The notes under the pieces: generated by a model
The model's input: the letters and a program-made list of their open reading frames with translations, nothing else
Told to the model about the DNA's origin: nothing
Database searches by the model: none
Shown: positions 24,922 through 38,000 of the stretch, one piece after another
How positions within the stretch are numbered: position 1 is the stretch's first letter
How the letters are laid out: each line of letters opens with the position of its first letter
Origin: Pseudisothecium myosuroides
Taxonomy: Eukaryota > Streptophyta > Bryopsida > Hypnales > Lembophyllaceae
Direction: 5' to 3'
Assembly (NCBI GenBank): GCA_951799445.1
Contig: OX637291.1
Coordinates: 8,434,501 to 8,498,500, forward strand
DNA: 64,000 bases
Translations under genes and position numbers: made by a program

Positions 24922-27466
24922 TCATGAGGCGAGGTGATCTCGAACAACATAACCTGTTGGATCCGATGGGCTTGCGCCAGGCCTGCAGCAAATAACATGT
25001 CAACAGTAAGATTTTGTCATGAGCATGCAAGAAACATCAAAAGGCCAAGAACAGACAATTTGAAAGGATACTGCAATCACATGACCAGGTGATTGCCAAG
25101 TAAGGCGACAGGGTAACAAAATTATGAGGGAAAGATTTATAAACATAGAAGTAGAATTGAATCATGTTTCCACGACATTATGAAGCTTATGTTCCACCAC
25201 TAACCTTTTAACAATGACCCCATGATGATGTCTAATACGGCCTGCCTTGACATCTTCAACGTACTGCAAAGACGTGGACCACTTGTCAGAATATACATCA
25301 GAAATCAGTCCACCTCCAGAAAGTCTTGCCTAATGATAAGACCACATGCGCCAAAATAATCTGACTGAAGACTGTATTTAACTCACCATTTTCAGAGCAA
25401 CAGTTATGGATGAGAATGCAATAGATTCGAATGGTATCTCGTCAAGGGAAAAAAAAGCACACTCCAACGACTCTGGACCAGGAGAGAAGGTCGGTTCCTT
25501 GAGCCGAGCCCGAAAGATTATGTAGCTCTGCACTGCACATGGCCAAGAACCTATTAGATTAAGCGTAAGTACTGTCAACTTTAAACCCTGCTACCAACCA
25601 CCATTTTTTCTTTGTCATCATGTTTTATGCTTTAGTAAAGGTTTTTGTACAAGAAAGAGAAAAATCATTGCAACACGATTAAACCATGAAATTACGTTTG
25701 ATCGAGATATTTCCGCCAAGATTACAAGATTGTAGAGACGCATACCAAATACAAACAGTAAGCTCTACTCAGAGCACAAACCTGGCCGATTAGCGGGATA
25801 TCAAGATGGGCAAAATGGCCGACAACTTCTACGTCTGCTTGAGCTTCCTCAAGAGTCTCTCGTGCTGCACCTTCGGCTGCAGACTCTCCGAGCTCCATGT
25901 ATCCTGCTGGCAGGGTCCTGCAAACCAGTTGTAAAGACTCAGAATTTATAAAATTACAGGTTTACAAATTGGATACCATTTCATTTCATAAACAGCACAA
26001 AGAGATGTCTGATTATTCAGCAAGTACGTAAAAATTAACCATAAAAGGAAAACGATACCCTCTTCAAAATAAAAGCAGTAGTTCCTCATGTCATTCCTGT
26101 AATTGTATTCTGGGAATACAGATTCTCACCAAAGACCATAAGATGGCTCAATACTTCTCCTGCAGAGCAAAACCTTGTTCTCGTGCTCAACCAGGCACCC
26201 TACCACCTGAAGCAAAATTTAACAACACAATGTCAGAGAAACAGCAAGCCATCGTTTAAATTTGTTACATGCAACTTTTCATGGCCACCTGATGTTAATA
26301 TGCAGGGCAAAGGATCATCACAATGAGAGAAGGTCCATCATTCATACCATTTTAGGATTCTGGTAATGTATCGCACCGCATTTGGAACAAACAGCTCGTA
26401 TCTCGTGCTCGCCCTCTGGTACCCGCTGCTCCATCGCTCCACCACATGACTGGCAGAAGCTCACAACAGGTCTAAAAAACTGCAGGAAACAAGAAACAAG
26501 AGTTAATCTCTTGCTAGAATTGGAGGCGCAGTACCCAGGAAAAAGCACTAGTATACATCAAGGTATCTGATGGACTAGTGCTTGTGGTACATACGTGGAT
26601 TCAAACAGGAAGATAAAGGATCCTAAAACCGTAAAAGACCTCAAGCCGAATCCTATACCGACCCCTGGTACCAACAGCAATTCAACTACTCATAAACTCG
26701 GTTGGCATTATATTAGCAAGTGGTGCAAATGACTTGCCTAAATGTCTATGGCCACTGATCTTTGAATGGAATGAGGTTTTCTATTGTCCTTTCAAAAGTG
26801 GTCTACAACCTCCCCCTTGCATAAGAAATTTATACGTAATGATAAACTTGTGGGTCTCAATAGAGTTTGGCGCTTGTAGCACCAGTGAGCTATGTACTGA
26901 TCTCCCAATGAAATCACATTCCAACATAATGCTTAAAATGCTTAAACATGACACAGACGATTTTCTCTACCCAGTGGAAAAAATGGCGCAAAATTCAACT
27001 ACAATTCCCGTGAATTTTCCACATCTCACAAACACATTGCAGTCGCGAGTATCCGCACCCTTACCTTCGGCGGCACTGCCTGCACATTCTCCGAGCTCGA
27101 CGTCTCCGCCGCACTCGAGCTGCCCGAACACTCCACTGAACCCTTCCTCATCTTTGATATCCCTAGAACAGTACTGCAGCTCGTTCCGCGAACTCCTAGA
27201 ACAGTCCTCCCGAAACTCCGTGACCTCAACCCCGCAGGAACACCATCACGCACGAGTTCTTGAACCCTAATGCTGCACAAGCTGGCTCGCCGAAAGAACG
27301 CCGCACCTCCAGAAGAACAAGAGGAAGAGCAAGAGGAAGAAGAAGAAGAAGAGAAACCCCCGGGTGCTCCTGCTGCTAACAACAAGCACGAATTCTTCGG
27401 CGATAGAGGCAAGAACGAGTGCGCCGTGAGGGTGGACAACAATCCTCGCACCACACTACCTCCCAT
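24922..27466 (-). CDS. NUDT23: Nudix hydrolase, plastid NUDT23-type, seven exons
   Basis: The exons on the minus strand are 27466-27065, 26479-26348, 26206-26130, 25917-25782, 25527-25387, 25263-25205 and 24982-24922; all introns are GT-AG and phases agree, giving 335 residues. A Ser- and Arg-rich N-terminus suggests a plastid transit peptide. Exon 2 encodes a four-cysteine zinc ribbon ([20 protein letters not shown]). Exon 4 has the Nudix box, from GYMELGE to [11 protein letters not shown], where the usual late glycine is Gln. The sequences DIPLIGQ, PGPESLE and DEIPF and the C-terminus [11 protein letters not shown] match plant NUDT23, which hydrolyses FAD and ADP-ribose in chloroplasts. The in-frame ATG at 27553 is an alternative start, but the one at 27466 opens the better transit peptide. 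Confidence 0.92.
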
Positions 27467-28150
27467 TGATAAAACCCTCGCAGTGCGTGGCTCAATCTCA
27501 TCAAATTCAATCGTTTCCGAAAGAGGCAAAAATCGGCTTCCTGACCTGACCACGACGAATTCTTCAATCTACCCCACCATCATCCGCAAGAACTTCTCCG
27601 AGTCTCCCCACGCACCCGACGCGGGATTCCTCCGCCATGGCCCTATCCGCCATAGCCAGGATGAGGGAGCTTGCTCCGTCCGTCCGTCGGTCGTCCAATC
27701 TTTAGCTTTTCGTTACTTCCCTACTTTTCTGTTGGTCACGTCCTTGCCTTTCTCTTGTTCTTCTCATCTCATACTCTTCTCCCTAAGGTGGAGGCACCGA
27801 AGTTATTCTTGTCACTTTAAGCAATTCCGCATACTTTTAGGTGGAATGAACATATGAAATTATTTTTAACATGTTGGCAATTGAAAATTATGATTTTTTT
27901 TGTAAATGATAATTTTTTGAAGATGTATGAATATGCAATAAAAATTTTAAGTTCACAATACGTAGTGTACCTTAAACCGTTTTTTGCATTCATGTATACA
28001 AGCTATACATTTTGGACTTCTTATATCCTTATATTTTCAAGATTGATTTTGGATACAATGATGGTACTAGATGCTATCTTTAGTGCTCTACTTAAAGAAA
28101 GTAAGATTATTCTTGAAAATTTATGATAAATAATTAAAAATCTTCCAATC
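27467..28150. other. Upstream of the Nudix gene; composition changes sharply
   Basis: Up to about 27.7 kb the DNA is of ordinary GC content and probably holds the Nudix promoter. A 22-codon plus-strand ORF at 27637-27705 starting MALSAIARMRELAPSVRR looks like an organelle-targeting leader, but I find no continuation. After about 27.8 kb AT content rises steeply. A weak direct repeat is shared by about 27813-27843 and 28184-28214. Confidence 0.35.
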
Positions 28151-30722
28151 TTCTAATATATGGTAGAACCACCCATAGTTGACCACTTAAGCGATTCTAC
28201 GCATGTTTTGGAGCAGTAGAAGTCAATGTTAATTTTCAACCCTGTAGAAAGATAGAAATAACAGACATTGCCAAATTTTCATGATTTTTTTCCTTGAATT
28301 CAAATTACTATGCATTTGGAAGCCAAAAGTTGGCCTAAACCTATACCCAATCTATAGACTTTGTCAATTCCAATCATTTAAGAACTACTAAACCACTCAC
28401 TACTTCCTACTTTCTTGCTCTCTACTTTGAAACACGTGTCATGATTTTACTCGTAAAAGGAAAAAATTACATTCCAAGCTTGGTTGGAAATTTGTGCCAA
28501 GCTTGGTTGGAAATAAATGCACCCTACATGTTGGGTATGGCTCACTAGTTGGCAATGGATGATTCTACCATAGTTGTATCATTAACCTTGGAACATTTGC
28601 CGGGCCAAAATTGGCTAATAAATGACTTTCTTAATAACTATTGGACAAACAAACTTAATTTCTAATCTGGCTTCTTTTTTTCAAACAAATTTGTTAACCT
28701 TTAAATGCCCAATTGACCATTTTATAGTCGTTGCTCAACTTCAAAGCTATCCAGATACCAAAAAAATACATTTCTGAAATTTAGTATTTTCTCGTATAGT
28801 TCAGTCATTAAGTTATCTTTACATACAACAATTGAAAAAACTTTGATTTGGACAAAAATTCCACCTTGGGTGATTTTTCAAAGTCAAACACTCCAAAAAA
28901 TACTCACTAGAGATTGCCTTGGAAGAGAAATCTAGCCAATCAAAAGTAGACAAGGTACAAATTGGTTGGAGCATGTAGTAAATGGGTACGATCAAGTGAA
29001 ATTTTTGTTTTTACAATGCACCTCACTTGATTACAAGGCTCTGAAAACAATCTTCCATTGCTTCAATATTTGTGAAAATTAGCATGCATGTTCTTAATTA
29101 TTCATCATTGTTTTTGGTCAAAAATGGCAAACTCTTTTTTTCTATATTTTTTGAGATGTGAGCCCCAAAAAATCATTGTACATGGAAAAAAAATTATTGT
29201 TTTTTCAAAACTTGAACTTTGACTAAAGATATCTTAAATTCTGTACAATCAAAGTTTATAAACCTTAGACGATAGAATAATTTTGTAACAATGAATAAGA
29301 TCCTAAGGTTAGATTTTTCAAAAAATGAATCTAAGAAAATATATTCTTTCATATCAAAAATGTCAGCTTGGAGGTGATTTTGAAGCAAAGCCCCCCTTCA
29401 AACATTGAGGGATTAAAGTCATGTGTTAAAGATGCTATTAGAAATTCACTCTAATTGTTCTACTTGATTTTTCTATTGAAGAAGATGGTTGATTTGCAAC
29501 ACACCTTGTAGTGAATATTGGGTCTTTCTACTTCATCACTTTTGATTTAACTTTTAGCCATATAGATGATCATTTTTTATTTAAATCCAACCAATGAAAT
29601 GAAGCTTATTAAGTCTAGTTTTTTTTTAAATTTTTAAATTTTAAAAACTTGAAAAATTCAATGCTTTGTTTCAATTTGAATTTTGGGCCAAAAGCCATAG
29701 TCTATTGATTTTTTAATTTTAGAATGATAAGGTAAACTCATTTATACCATGATATTCTACAATATAATATATACTTGTGGTGAAAATTTCAGATTTTTAA
29801 AGTGCATTTTACAGTTGATATGAATTATTTTCATTTTTTTTTCAAATATTTATTGCAATTTCAATTTTTTAAGAAAAAATCTGAAACTTTTTACAACATG
29901 TAGAAAACATGTGACTTTATCTTTGAAAAATAAATATAAAAAATCTCATGCATGTAAATTTGCAAAATAAGAATATACAAAGTAAACAAGTTTAGAAGTC
30001 TAGAAAATAATTATAGACTCATTGTTTTAGGATTATTTGATGGGGGTTATTTTTATTTATTCTTTTATAGTAGAAAATTTTGATTTTTAAATAATTAACT
30101 GAAGGTTTAAATTCACAGCTAAAAATATTATGGTGTGAAAATTACCGTGCAATGCTACAAATATTCAAAAAAATTGTGTGAGAAATTCTCCCCATAATCA
30201 ATCTTGGAAAGAAATCCTTCTATGCCCAACCAAATAATAGACAAAACCTTTAGTTGAACATCACTAATAGTACAAAGAATAGTGAAGCCCTAATTAAATA
30301 TTTAGAAAAGCATTTTTTTATTATATTTAGATTTTTTATAAAATATTTTCATTTTTTTCATTATTTCTTTTTATTTTATTTTTAAATGATATTATAGGAC
30401 TATTGTAGGGGCTAATCTTTAAATTTGAAATTATTAGATTATAAAATTATAAACTATAAATTTAAAGTTTAAAACTTAAGATTTAACAAACTTCAAGATT
30501 CAAATTTTTTATAGTATTTAAAAAATTAATATAATGAAATCTCAAGTTTTCAAAATTCCAAAATCTTCAATTGGAAGTCACTATTGAGAATGTAGTATCA
30601 CAAAAAAGTAAAAAGATTAATTTTATACCACATTATATAAATTAAATATATTTAATGTATTAATAATATAAAATAAATAGACCAAAAAAATCTCTATTGA
30701 AATCAAATAAATTACTATAAAA
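28151..30722. other. AT-rich repeat-bearing intergenic DNA
   Basis: No gene is seen. 29490-29960 is the inverted partner of the repeat at 160-610. The rest is A/T runs and short ORFs without features. Confidence 0.45.
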
Positions 30723-31652
30723 TTAACCCCTAAAAGACTAGCCTATTATTTTTAGCAACATAGAAATTTTGGGCAGGTACGTGTGACTGGAGATTTCTAT
30801 ATTTTAGGCTGAAATTTTAATAGAATAAGGGGATGAGGAATATCTTTCATATGCACTAAATTTTATGACATTTGGAAATAGGAATCAAAAGTTATGGCCT
30901 AATATGTTACTTTTTTTCATTACTAGGTAGTCCGGGCGGATAAGAAAAATCACTTTTTTGAAAAATAAAAATTTGAAATTGATTTTCTAGATTTATATAT
31001 ACTTGGAAAGCTTTGAATCATTCCATTTTGATCAATGAGTCAAAAGTTATGAGGAGTTTTAGTTTGCGGGCGGTTATGGATTCTCCACTCTAAAATAAAC
31101 TTTGAAGTCAATTATTTCACTCAATTTTCAACATTTTTCGAAAAAAAAATCACAAAATGTAGATTTTTTCTTACAACATTACAACCATTGGGATTGGCAT
31201 TTTGCAATTCCATAATTAAACTCTTAACAATTTAGTATTTTGAATAATTCTCTACTTCTTCCTTCTTCTTATTTTTTTCCTAAATGTTGTACAATTCCAA
31301 ATGATTTGAAAAATTTTAAGCATGTAGCCAAATTATTTAGGAAAAAGAATTCAAAGAAGCACCACCATTTTGGACATTTTTTCATAGAAAAGTGAGCTTG
31401 TGAAGTGCAGCTGCCTTGTTTTTTGTAGGGCCAAAAAAATGTTTTTAATGAATTTTAATGTTTATATCTTGCAATCCACTCGGTGGAAATTTTAGAAACT
31501 TTTACCACCTGTTCTTAAGTCAGCATACTCTAAGGTCCTACAGTTACATGTGTCAAAAAAAGTTCTTTTTCAAAAATTTAGTACTTATACTAAAAATTGC
31601 ACTTTTCAAGCATTTTTGGTGAAAACATAGTCATGGAACTTTAGAGGTAACT
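30723..31652. mobile_element. TTAA-bounded repeat family C, copy 1 (right end degraded)
   Basis: It starts TTAACCCCTAAAAGACTAG and ends in a decayed inverted partner, CTTTAGAGGTAAC. Read left to right it follows the same order as copy 3 (45666-46604) and the reverse complement of copy 2, with blocks GGGCAGGTACGTGTGACTGG, GGAAATAGGAATCAAAAGTT, TATATCTTGCAATCCACT and GGTCCTACAGTTACATGTG. No coding capacity. Confidence 0.75.
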
Positions 31653-32566
31653 TTTAAATATTTGAATATTTAATATAGATTTTAAATTGAGTGCATAACT
31701 TGTAAATAAATTGCATTAAGATCTTATCATTTGAGTTATCTATTTTCAAAATGTTCAATTTTTGTATCAAATCCTTGTAGGGTTTACAAAATAATTAATG
31801 GTATTAATTATAAGAGGTTTTTTAGTTCTTGTATAAAAGGTTTTTTCATTATACATGCTTTCCAAATGTTATGGATGTATCAAATGATATTTTAGGTCAT
31901 ATTGTGTATGTATTTTTTCTAGTCTTTCTATATAATGGTGATTTTAACTCAAGACAACTAAAACCCTAATTGCAAAGTAATTCATAAATTATAATTTCTG
32001 TGGGAAAAAATCTATTTATATGGTGAAAGCAACTATTACAATGAATATTAATGATTTGAAAGCTTTAGTTGAATTTGTGTTGTTTTATACATAATGTCAT
32101 TTGCAAGTGAAGTCTAAAATAAATTAAATTTTTCATTAAAACACTTACAGTAGTCAATTTTAATTCAATTTATGTGGTGTGTCTTGAAGCTTGAAGCTTA
32201 GCAAACAACAACCTTTGTTTTATTCAAATTAGCTTTGGAAATACTTTATAGAGTGAATGTACATTTTACTTGGCATAATTTGGATAGAATAATCTTTTAT
32301 TTAGTCATTTATTGCAAAAAAGTACATCTCAAGGTTATATTTGTACTTTAGGTCAAATTCAATTGAAATCTCATAAATTTGATTTCCTCTTCATGTATTA
32401 TTTACAGAAGATTTGAAATAATATTTTCTTTAGCTTGAAATTTCAATATCATTTTGAACATTGTTTTTTGATAGAGTATGAATTAAAATTGATTGAGTTC
32501 ATCTTACTTTTAAAATATTTCAATTATATTTTTTAGTTGATATGGTTTGAAATATTATTATAGAAA

Positions 32567-32995
32567 AGAATGAGTTACAAAACTTCAAATTGTATTGAAT
32601 TCCAAGGTTTAGGTCATTTTCATTTATTATTCTTTAAATTTGCAAACAATTTTTTTTCCAAATTAGAATTATCAGACATAGAAAAATACAAAAACTATTC
32701 TAATACTATTATAAAAACCATTAATATTATAAGAATTTTCTTAAATCAATTTCAAATTTTTGCATGTTATATAGAAAATTTTAATAAATCTTTCATGAGA
32801 TCTAAAAATAGATCACAATGGTACATAGTAATCCAATATATGATTGGATTCTACATGTTCATGTGTATATTACAACAATATGTATTGAAAGAAATTATAG
32901 GCTTTACCAAAGAATTCAAAATAAAATTTGGCATAGCTTATTCTAATGTTTTAGTTATTATAGAAAAGAAAAGGCATTCACTTCTATGTAAATAA
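32567..32995 (+). CDS. Unrecognised ORF or exon upstream of the dynein gene
   Basis: The frame from the ATG at 32570 stays open for 141 codons in DNA so AT-rich that stops are expected often. It is preceded by a splice-acceptor-like ATTATTATAG and contains a donor-like TATGTAAAT near its end, so it may be an internal exon of another gene. The product is rich in Phe, Ile, Asn and Lys, with a hydrophobic stretch around residues 95-110. I do not recognise a family, and continuation in either direction was not found. Confidence 0.3.
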   Translation, partial: RMSYKTSNCIEFQGLGHFHLLFFKFANNFFSKLELSDIEKYKNYSNTIIKTINIIRIFLNQFQIFACYIENFNKSFMRSKNRSQWYIVIQYMIGFYMFMCILQQYVLKEIIGFTKEFKIKFGIAYSNVLVIIEKKRHSLLCK

Positions 32996-33165
32996 TTATT
33001 TATTTACTTCAAATTCCAGCTTTGTTTCATACTATTGACCATTATTCTTTCCTAAAAAATTTAGTATGATCTTTATATGAAAAATGATGAAGAATTAGCA
33101 TTTTTGCAATTTATTTTCTATATAGAATTATAGAAATTAACTTCAATATTGATTCTTCTAAAAAA

Positions 33166-35078
33166 ATGGATGATAAACAACAAAAATATGAAAGACCATC
33201 AGCTACTGTAGCAGAATCTATCACAAAAAATATACTTCTATCAGTACAAAAAATTAGCAAACAACATGGATTCAAAATTAGTGTACCTAGCTTGAAAAAA
33301 CATCAAAGAAAGAATAAATTGCAAGATGATTTTCAAGGTCTTGCAAGCAGTTCCAAAAGTAATAGTTTGAAACCCATATCAAGTCAACATCCAAAGGAAA
33401 ATGAGGAATTTGGAAGAATTCCAGTACAAGTGTGGGAAGATGATGTTTCTAAAGATCTTGTTACACGAATTGGACGATATCATGTTTGGCGTCCAGAAGA
33501 ATCGATTGTTAAAAAACCTCCGGGCTTTCAAATACCTTCCATTGAAGAATTGGAAATTATTTATAAAATGCCTGCACAAAGATTGCGTCCAAGAGAAGAT
33601 GGTATAGGAGGAGCAACTTTATGGCAACCTTATGAGCCTGTACCTCCAATTGGTGTTGAAGCTTCAATAGCAAAAAATCTTGGAATTCAATCTCAAGACG
33701 ATATAGATGTTTCGTACACTCATTTAGGAAATTGGAGGAATGTTTTACAAGGTCCATTGGAAGTAATCAAAGAAAAAAAGTCTAGAAAACGTTCATTGAG
33801 GTTATTAATATAAGATTTGTACATTTGTACAATACATTTAAGCCAATAAAATTTTATTTCTATAAAAAAATATATTATTTTAATACGATGGTTTTATTTA
33901 TTGCTATATTTGTTATTGAAGATCATTATATTAGATTATTTTGGGCATCATTGTGCTTTGATATTTCAATTGACATTTCAATTTTAAGATCTACAATTCA
34001 ATAATATTTTATTCAATTTTATATCATGTACTATTTTAAAATTTTAACATAATTTAATTATCTTATTAATAATTATAAATTCATTTGATATTCAAATGTA
34101 TATGTGAAAATACAATATAATATAATAATTTATATATTAATAAAATAATCTAAAAATTAATAGAATAATATTTTTTTAATATAAATATTGATGGTATTTA
34201 TCATTATTAATGTTATATGGATTTGTAGTGCTTCTAATTTTGAACAACGCAAAAAGCCAACTACAACAAAAGACATCATTACAATAGATGAAAATGATAA
34301 AATTAAGGTTCATATTCAATATAACTTTTTTTCTAGTATTTAGAATGTTTGTCATTGTCTTACCATTGATGCATTCATTATTAATCATACAAATATTTTA
34401 AAATTTATAGCCATGTATTTATAAATATGATAATGTGTACTAGGTAGATGAATTGATTGATTTGGAACTAGCGCATATTAAAACTGGTGACGAAGCCATA
34501 TATTTTTTTACAACAACTGAAGGTCGAGCTCGTGTGAAATTTTTTTATTGTAATTTGGTGCCTTGTACTCCAAGAGAATATAAACCGTACAACATGTATG
34601 TGGTCAATAGGCTTGATGTAAACGATGAATATTATACTGTTTCAAATTCTGGAGTTGTACACATTGAACCTATTGAAGGTATGAATGAAAACTCCTTTTG
34701 AAAAATAGTGTTTAAAAAATATATTGCATTATATTTGGAATCTCATATATATAGTGTATTCAACTAATATGATGAAATGCTTTACAAGGCACATATAAGT
34801 CACTTGAAAGTAGTTTTCAAACCTTGGAAGAATACATGCGAGAAAAGTATATATATACACTTTTACAAAAATAAAATTCTTCAAAAATTATGTAAATCAG
34901 AAAGCTATGAATATTTGGAAGAGATTCATAGGCATGATAAAGTTTTATCGAGTTAAGCAAAGACTTATCAAAGGATTTTTTCACTCCAAACCACAATTCA
35001 TCAAAGGTTTGATTACAGTATATCCATACATTTATGAATTGACCGAATTACCGATTATTTATGTAACTCAAAATCATG
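33166..35078 (+). CDS. Dynein heavy chain: N-terminal tail exons
   Basis: Exon 1 (199 codons) begins at the ATG at 33166 and has a basic N-terminus followed by [20 protein letters not shown]. Exon 2 contains [10 protein letters not shown] and [12 protein letters not shown], ending near [13 protein letters not shown], a stretch conserved in inner-arm heavy chains. Exon 3 reads TYKSLES, then [14 protein letters not shown]; after one missing base it continues [20 protein letters not shown] and into the assembly gap. The upstream boundary is uncertain because no promoter or leader is evident. Confidence 0.75.
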
Positions 35079-38000
35079 NNNNNNNNNNNNNNNNNNNNNN
35101 NNNNNNNNNNNNNNNNNNNNNNNNNNNNNNNNNNNNNNNNNNNNNNNNNNNNNNNNNNNNNNNNNNNNNNNNNNNNNNNNNNNNNNNNNNNNNNNNNNNN
35201 NNNNNNNNNNNNNNNNNNNNNNNNNNNNNNNNNNNNNNNNNNNNNNNNNNNNNNNNNNNNNNNNNNNNNNNNNNNNNNGGGATGCTATCCATCATAATCT
35301 ACATGTGAAGCTTTATTTCATGTCTTTCCAATACATATTGCAAAAGTTTAAAGTTAAAAAAATGGGGGCAACGAAAAATATATTTCAAGAAAAAATTAAT
35401 TATTTTTTGAAGATTGCATAGATTGATACCTACTCAAAAACATTTGAACCATTCAATTCCAATAATGAGGTAAAAGTTACGAGGAGTTTTATTTTGCAGG
35501 CGATGAAGGTAGAAAAAATATATAAAGTCTTCTTTTGCTTTCAATTTTTAAATTTTAAAATAAAAAAAGAATTATACCTATTGTTTACTAGAATATTTTA
35601 TACCATTAGGATTAATAATTCTCAATTCCAAAAGTTATTGGCATATTAGTTTTTTCATTCATTCAAGAACACCTTCTATTTTTTAATTTGTTTAAAAATG
35701 AATATGAAGTTTTTTGGTTAAAATTTTTACTATATGTTTCAACCTATATTACAATATATTGTAAAAATGTGCAAGTTTTAGGACATACGTGTGTTTTGTT
35801 TTAAATGTTGAAAGATAGAACTTGACCTCTTAGAAGGGCTATAAAAACCTACATTTTGAAATTTTAGCACATTGAACTTGCAATTGGTGGAGATATTCAC
35901 TTTAAAATTTTGAAACAATGTACTTGAACAAGTTAACCAAAGGACCGTACAATTAAATTTGTTGATAAATAAATATTGATGAAAATTTTGACCTTACTTT
36001 AGGATGAGTATTTTGAATTAATTTTTGGGCTTCTAAATATGGAAGAATTTTAGGGATTAAAAAGTGTGCAATTTTTCAAAATCAAGAGATTAAATCATAA
36101 AATATAACTTTGAAGAATAATTGAATGATGAATTTTTTTTAAATTACAAAATATGATCATTAAATTATATCCATGTGATTGAATCAACTACTACACTAAC
36201 CAATATTTTTCAATAAAATTTGAGACTATACTGTAAATTCAGAATTTCTTAAAGAAGAATATTTTTTACAAGGTTTTTTTCATTAAGTTTGAAGAATTTA
36301 GTTCTAATTATAGTGATTTTTTTGGGATTTTTATTTTATCCATTCAAGTTATTTTTGAAAGATTAATCTTTGAATTAAAAAAAAGGCTACTTTTAGAAAT
36401 CAAACATATTTGTATTACTCAAGCTATAGAATATTTGCAAAAAAAACTTTTGAAATTTGTATTACAAAATATAAGCAAACTCATAGAAGAATTTACAAAT
36501 ATTTCAATTGGAAAAAACAAAGATTTTATATATAGATGTCCTCAGAAAGCAACATTCCTCAAATAATCCTAAATATCTCCACCCAAAATATGTCTTTTTT
36601 GTTGAAATTTTGGACTTTGGTAGTTGAGTGATTAGGAAAGAGAACATAAGTTATTTGATTGAAAAATCATTATTATTGAAGGAATTATATGATTATAAAA
36701 AAAAATGTTATTTTGCTGACTTCTAGCTTGGACTTTGATATCGCTTTTGGCGGGTAGAATCCATCGTAGGGAGTTGAGCTTTGGAAAGAAGAAAGCGGTG
36801 AGGTAGGAAAAGCCACCAGATGTAGAGAAAGCTTGGATCATAGTATTTTTGTAACTGTAAAAATTCATTGTATTTTGAAGGAATGTCGGTAGTTGAAGAT
36901 ATCTATACTTGGGATATGTTTATGTTTATTCATTGTTCAAATTAAATTTGAGTGCCTTGATCCTTAAAGGATTCATATATGAGTAAATTATAATTATAAA
37001 TACACAATTTTTTTGATAAAATTATAATATTCATTATTATTAAACATTTGATAATATTAACTTTTGATTTTCTTAATTTGTGATCTCTTTGTTTGGCATT
37101 AATAAATGCAGGTGTTGCATAGTGCGATTGAAGGTCTTCTTCAAATTGTTCAATCTTCACCACGTATATTGTATATGCGTGTTTTTTTACAATATTTTGA
37201 CATAAAATTCACAGGAATGCCTCCAATAAATATTATCAAAGGAACTCCATACTTTTGGATTGTTCGTGATCAAATTTTTGAAGTTGTTAAGATAGACTTT
37301 GCAACATCTCGTGCTTATGCAGAAGTAAGTAATATATAAATTTATCTACAAGCAAATGACGTCAAATTCATATTGCATATCATTAGGAATCTTTGGTATT
37401 GTAAATTGGTTCATTGGTTCATGGTGCAAGGTCAAATTTTAATAAATTATTTTAATAAATAAATTAAATATAAATATAAATGTATTTATTGTATATTAAA
37501 AATAGGCATTAATTAATAGAAAATTCTCAAAAATTGAACCAAATGCAAAGCATTTGCAATGGGTATATAGGCATTTGAAGAACATAGATCATTATATGAA
37601 TTTGGCGAAGCATGGGATGCCGTAGCATTTTCAGCAATTCAAAGGTCAGTGCGCCAATATAGAGAAGAGATGGCTAAACAACGTGAATGGAAGATAGAAC
37701 TTGACAAGATGCGCATTGGATGGTGAAATTTATTTTGATTCCAATTTTTTATATATAAATGTTTCACTATTCTTAAATTAAAGTCATTGTATTGATTTTG
37801 ATTATAATTTATAAAAGTTGAATTTGGATATTCTATTCAATAGTTGAAATTTTTAATCTACTATAAAAGGACCAAAAAATGATCATGAGAGATATTTACA
37901 ATAAATTTTTAATAATATTATCTATTATACCATATTTTTATTAAATTTAAAATTTCATTATATAATAACAAAGATTTTTAATCCAAATGTTGAACATTTC

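Noticed and set aside
27270..27857. 195-codon plus-strand ORF opposite Nudix exon 1
   Set aside because: Its Glu-rich run is simply the complement of the poly-Ser transit-peptide repeat, and it crosses the Nudix promoter.
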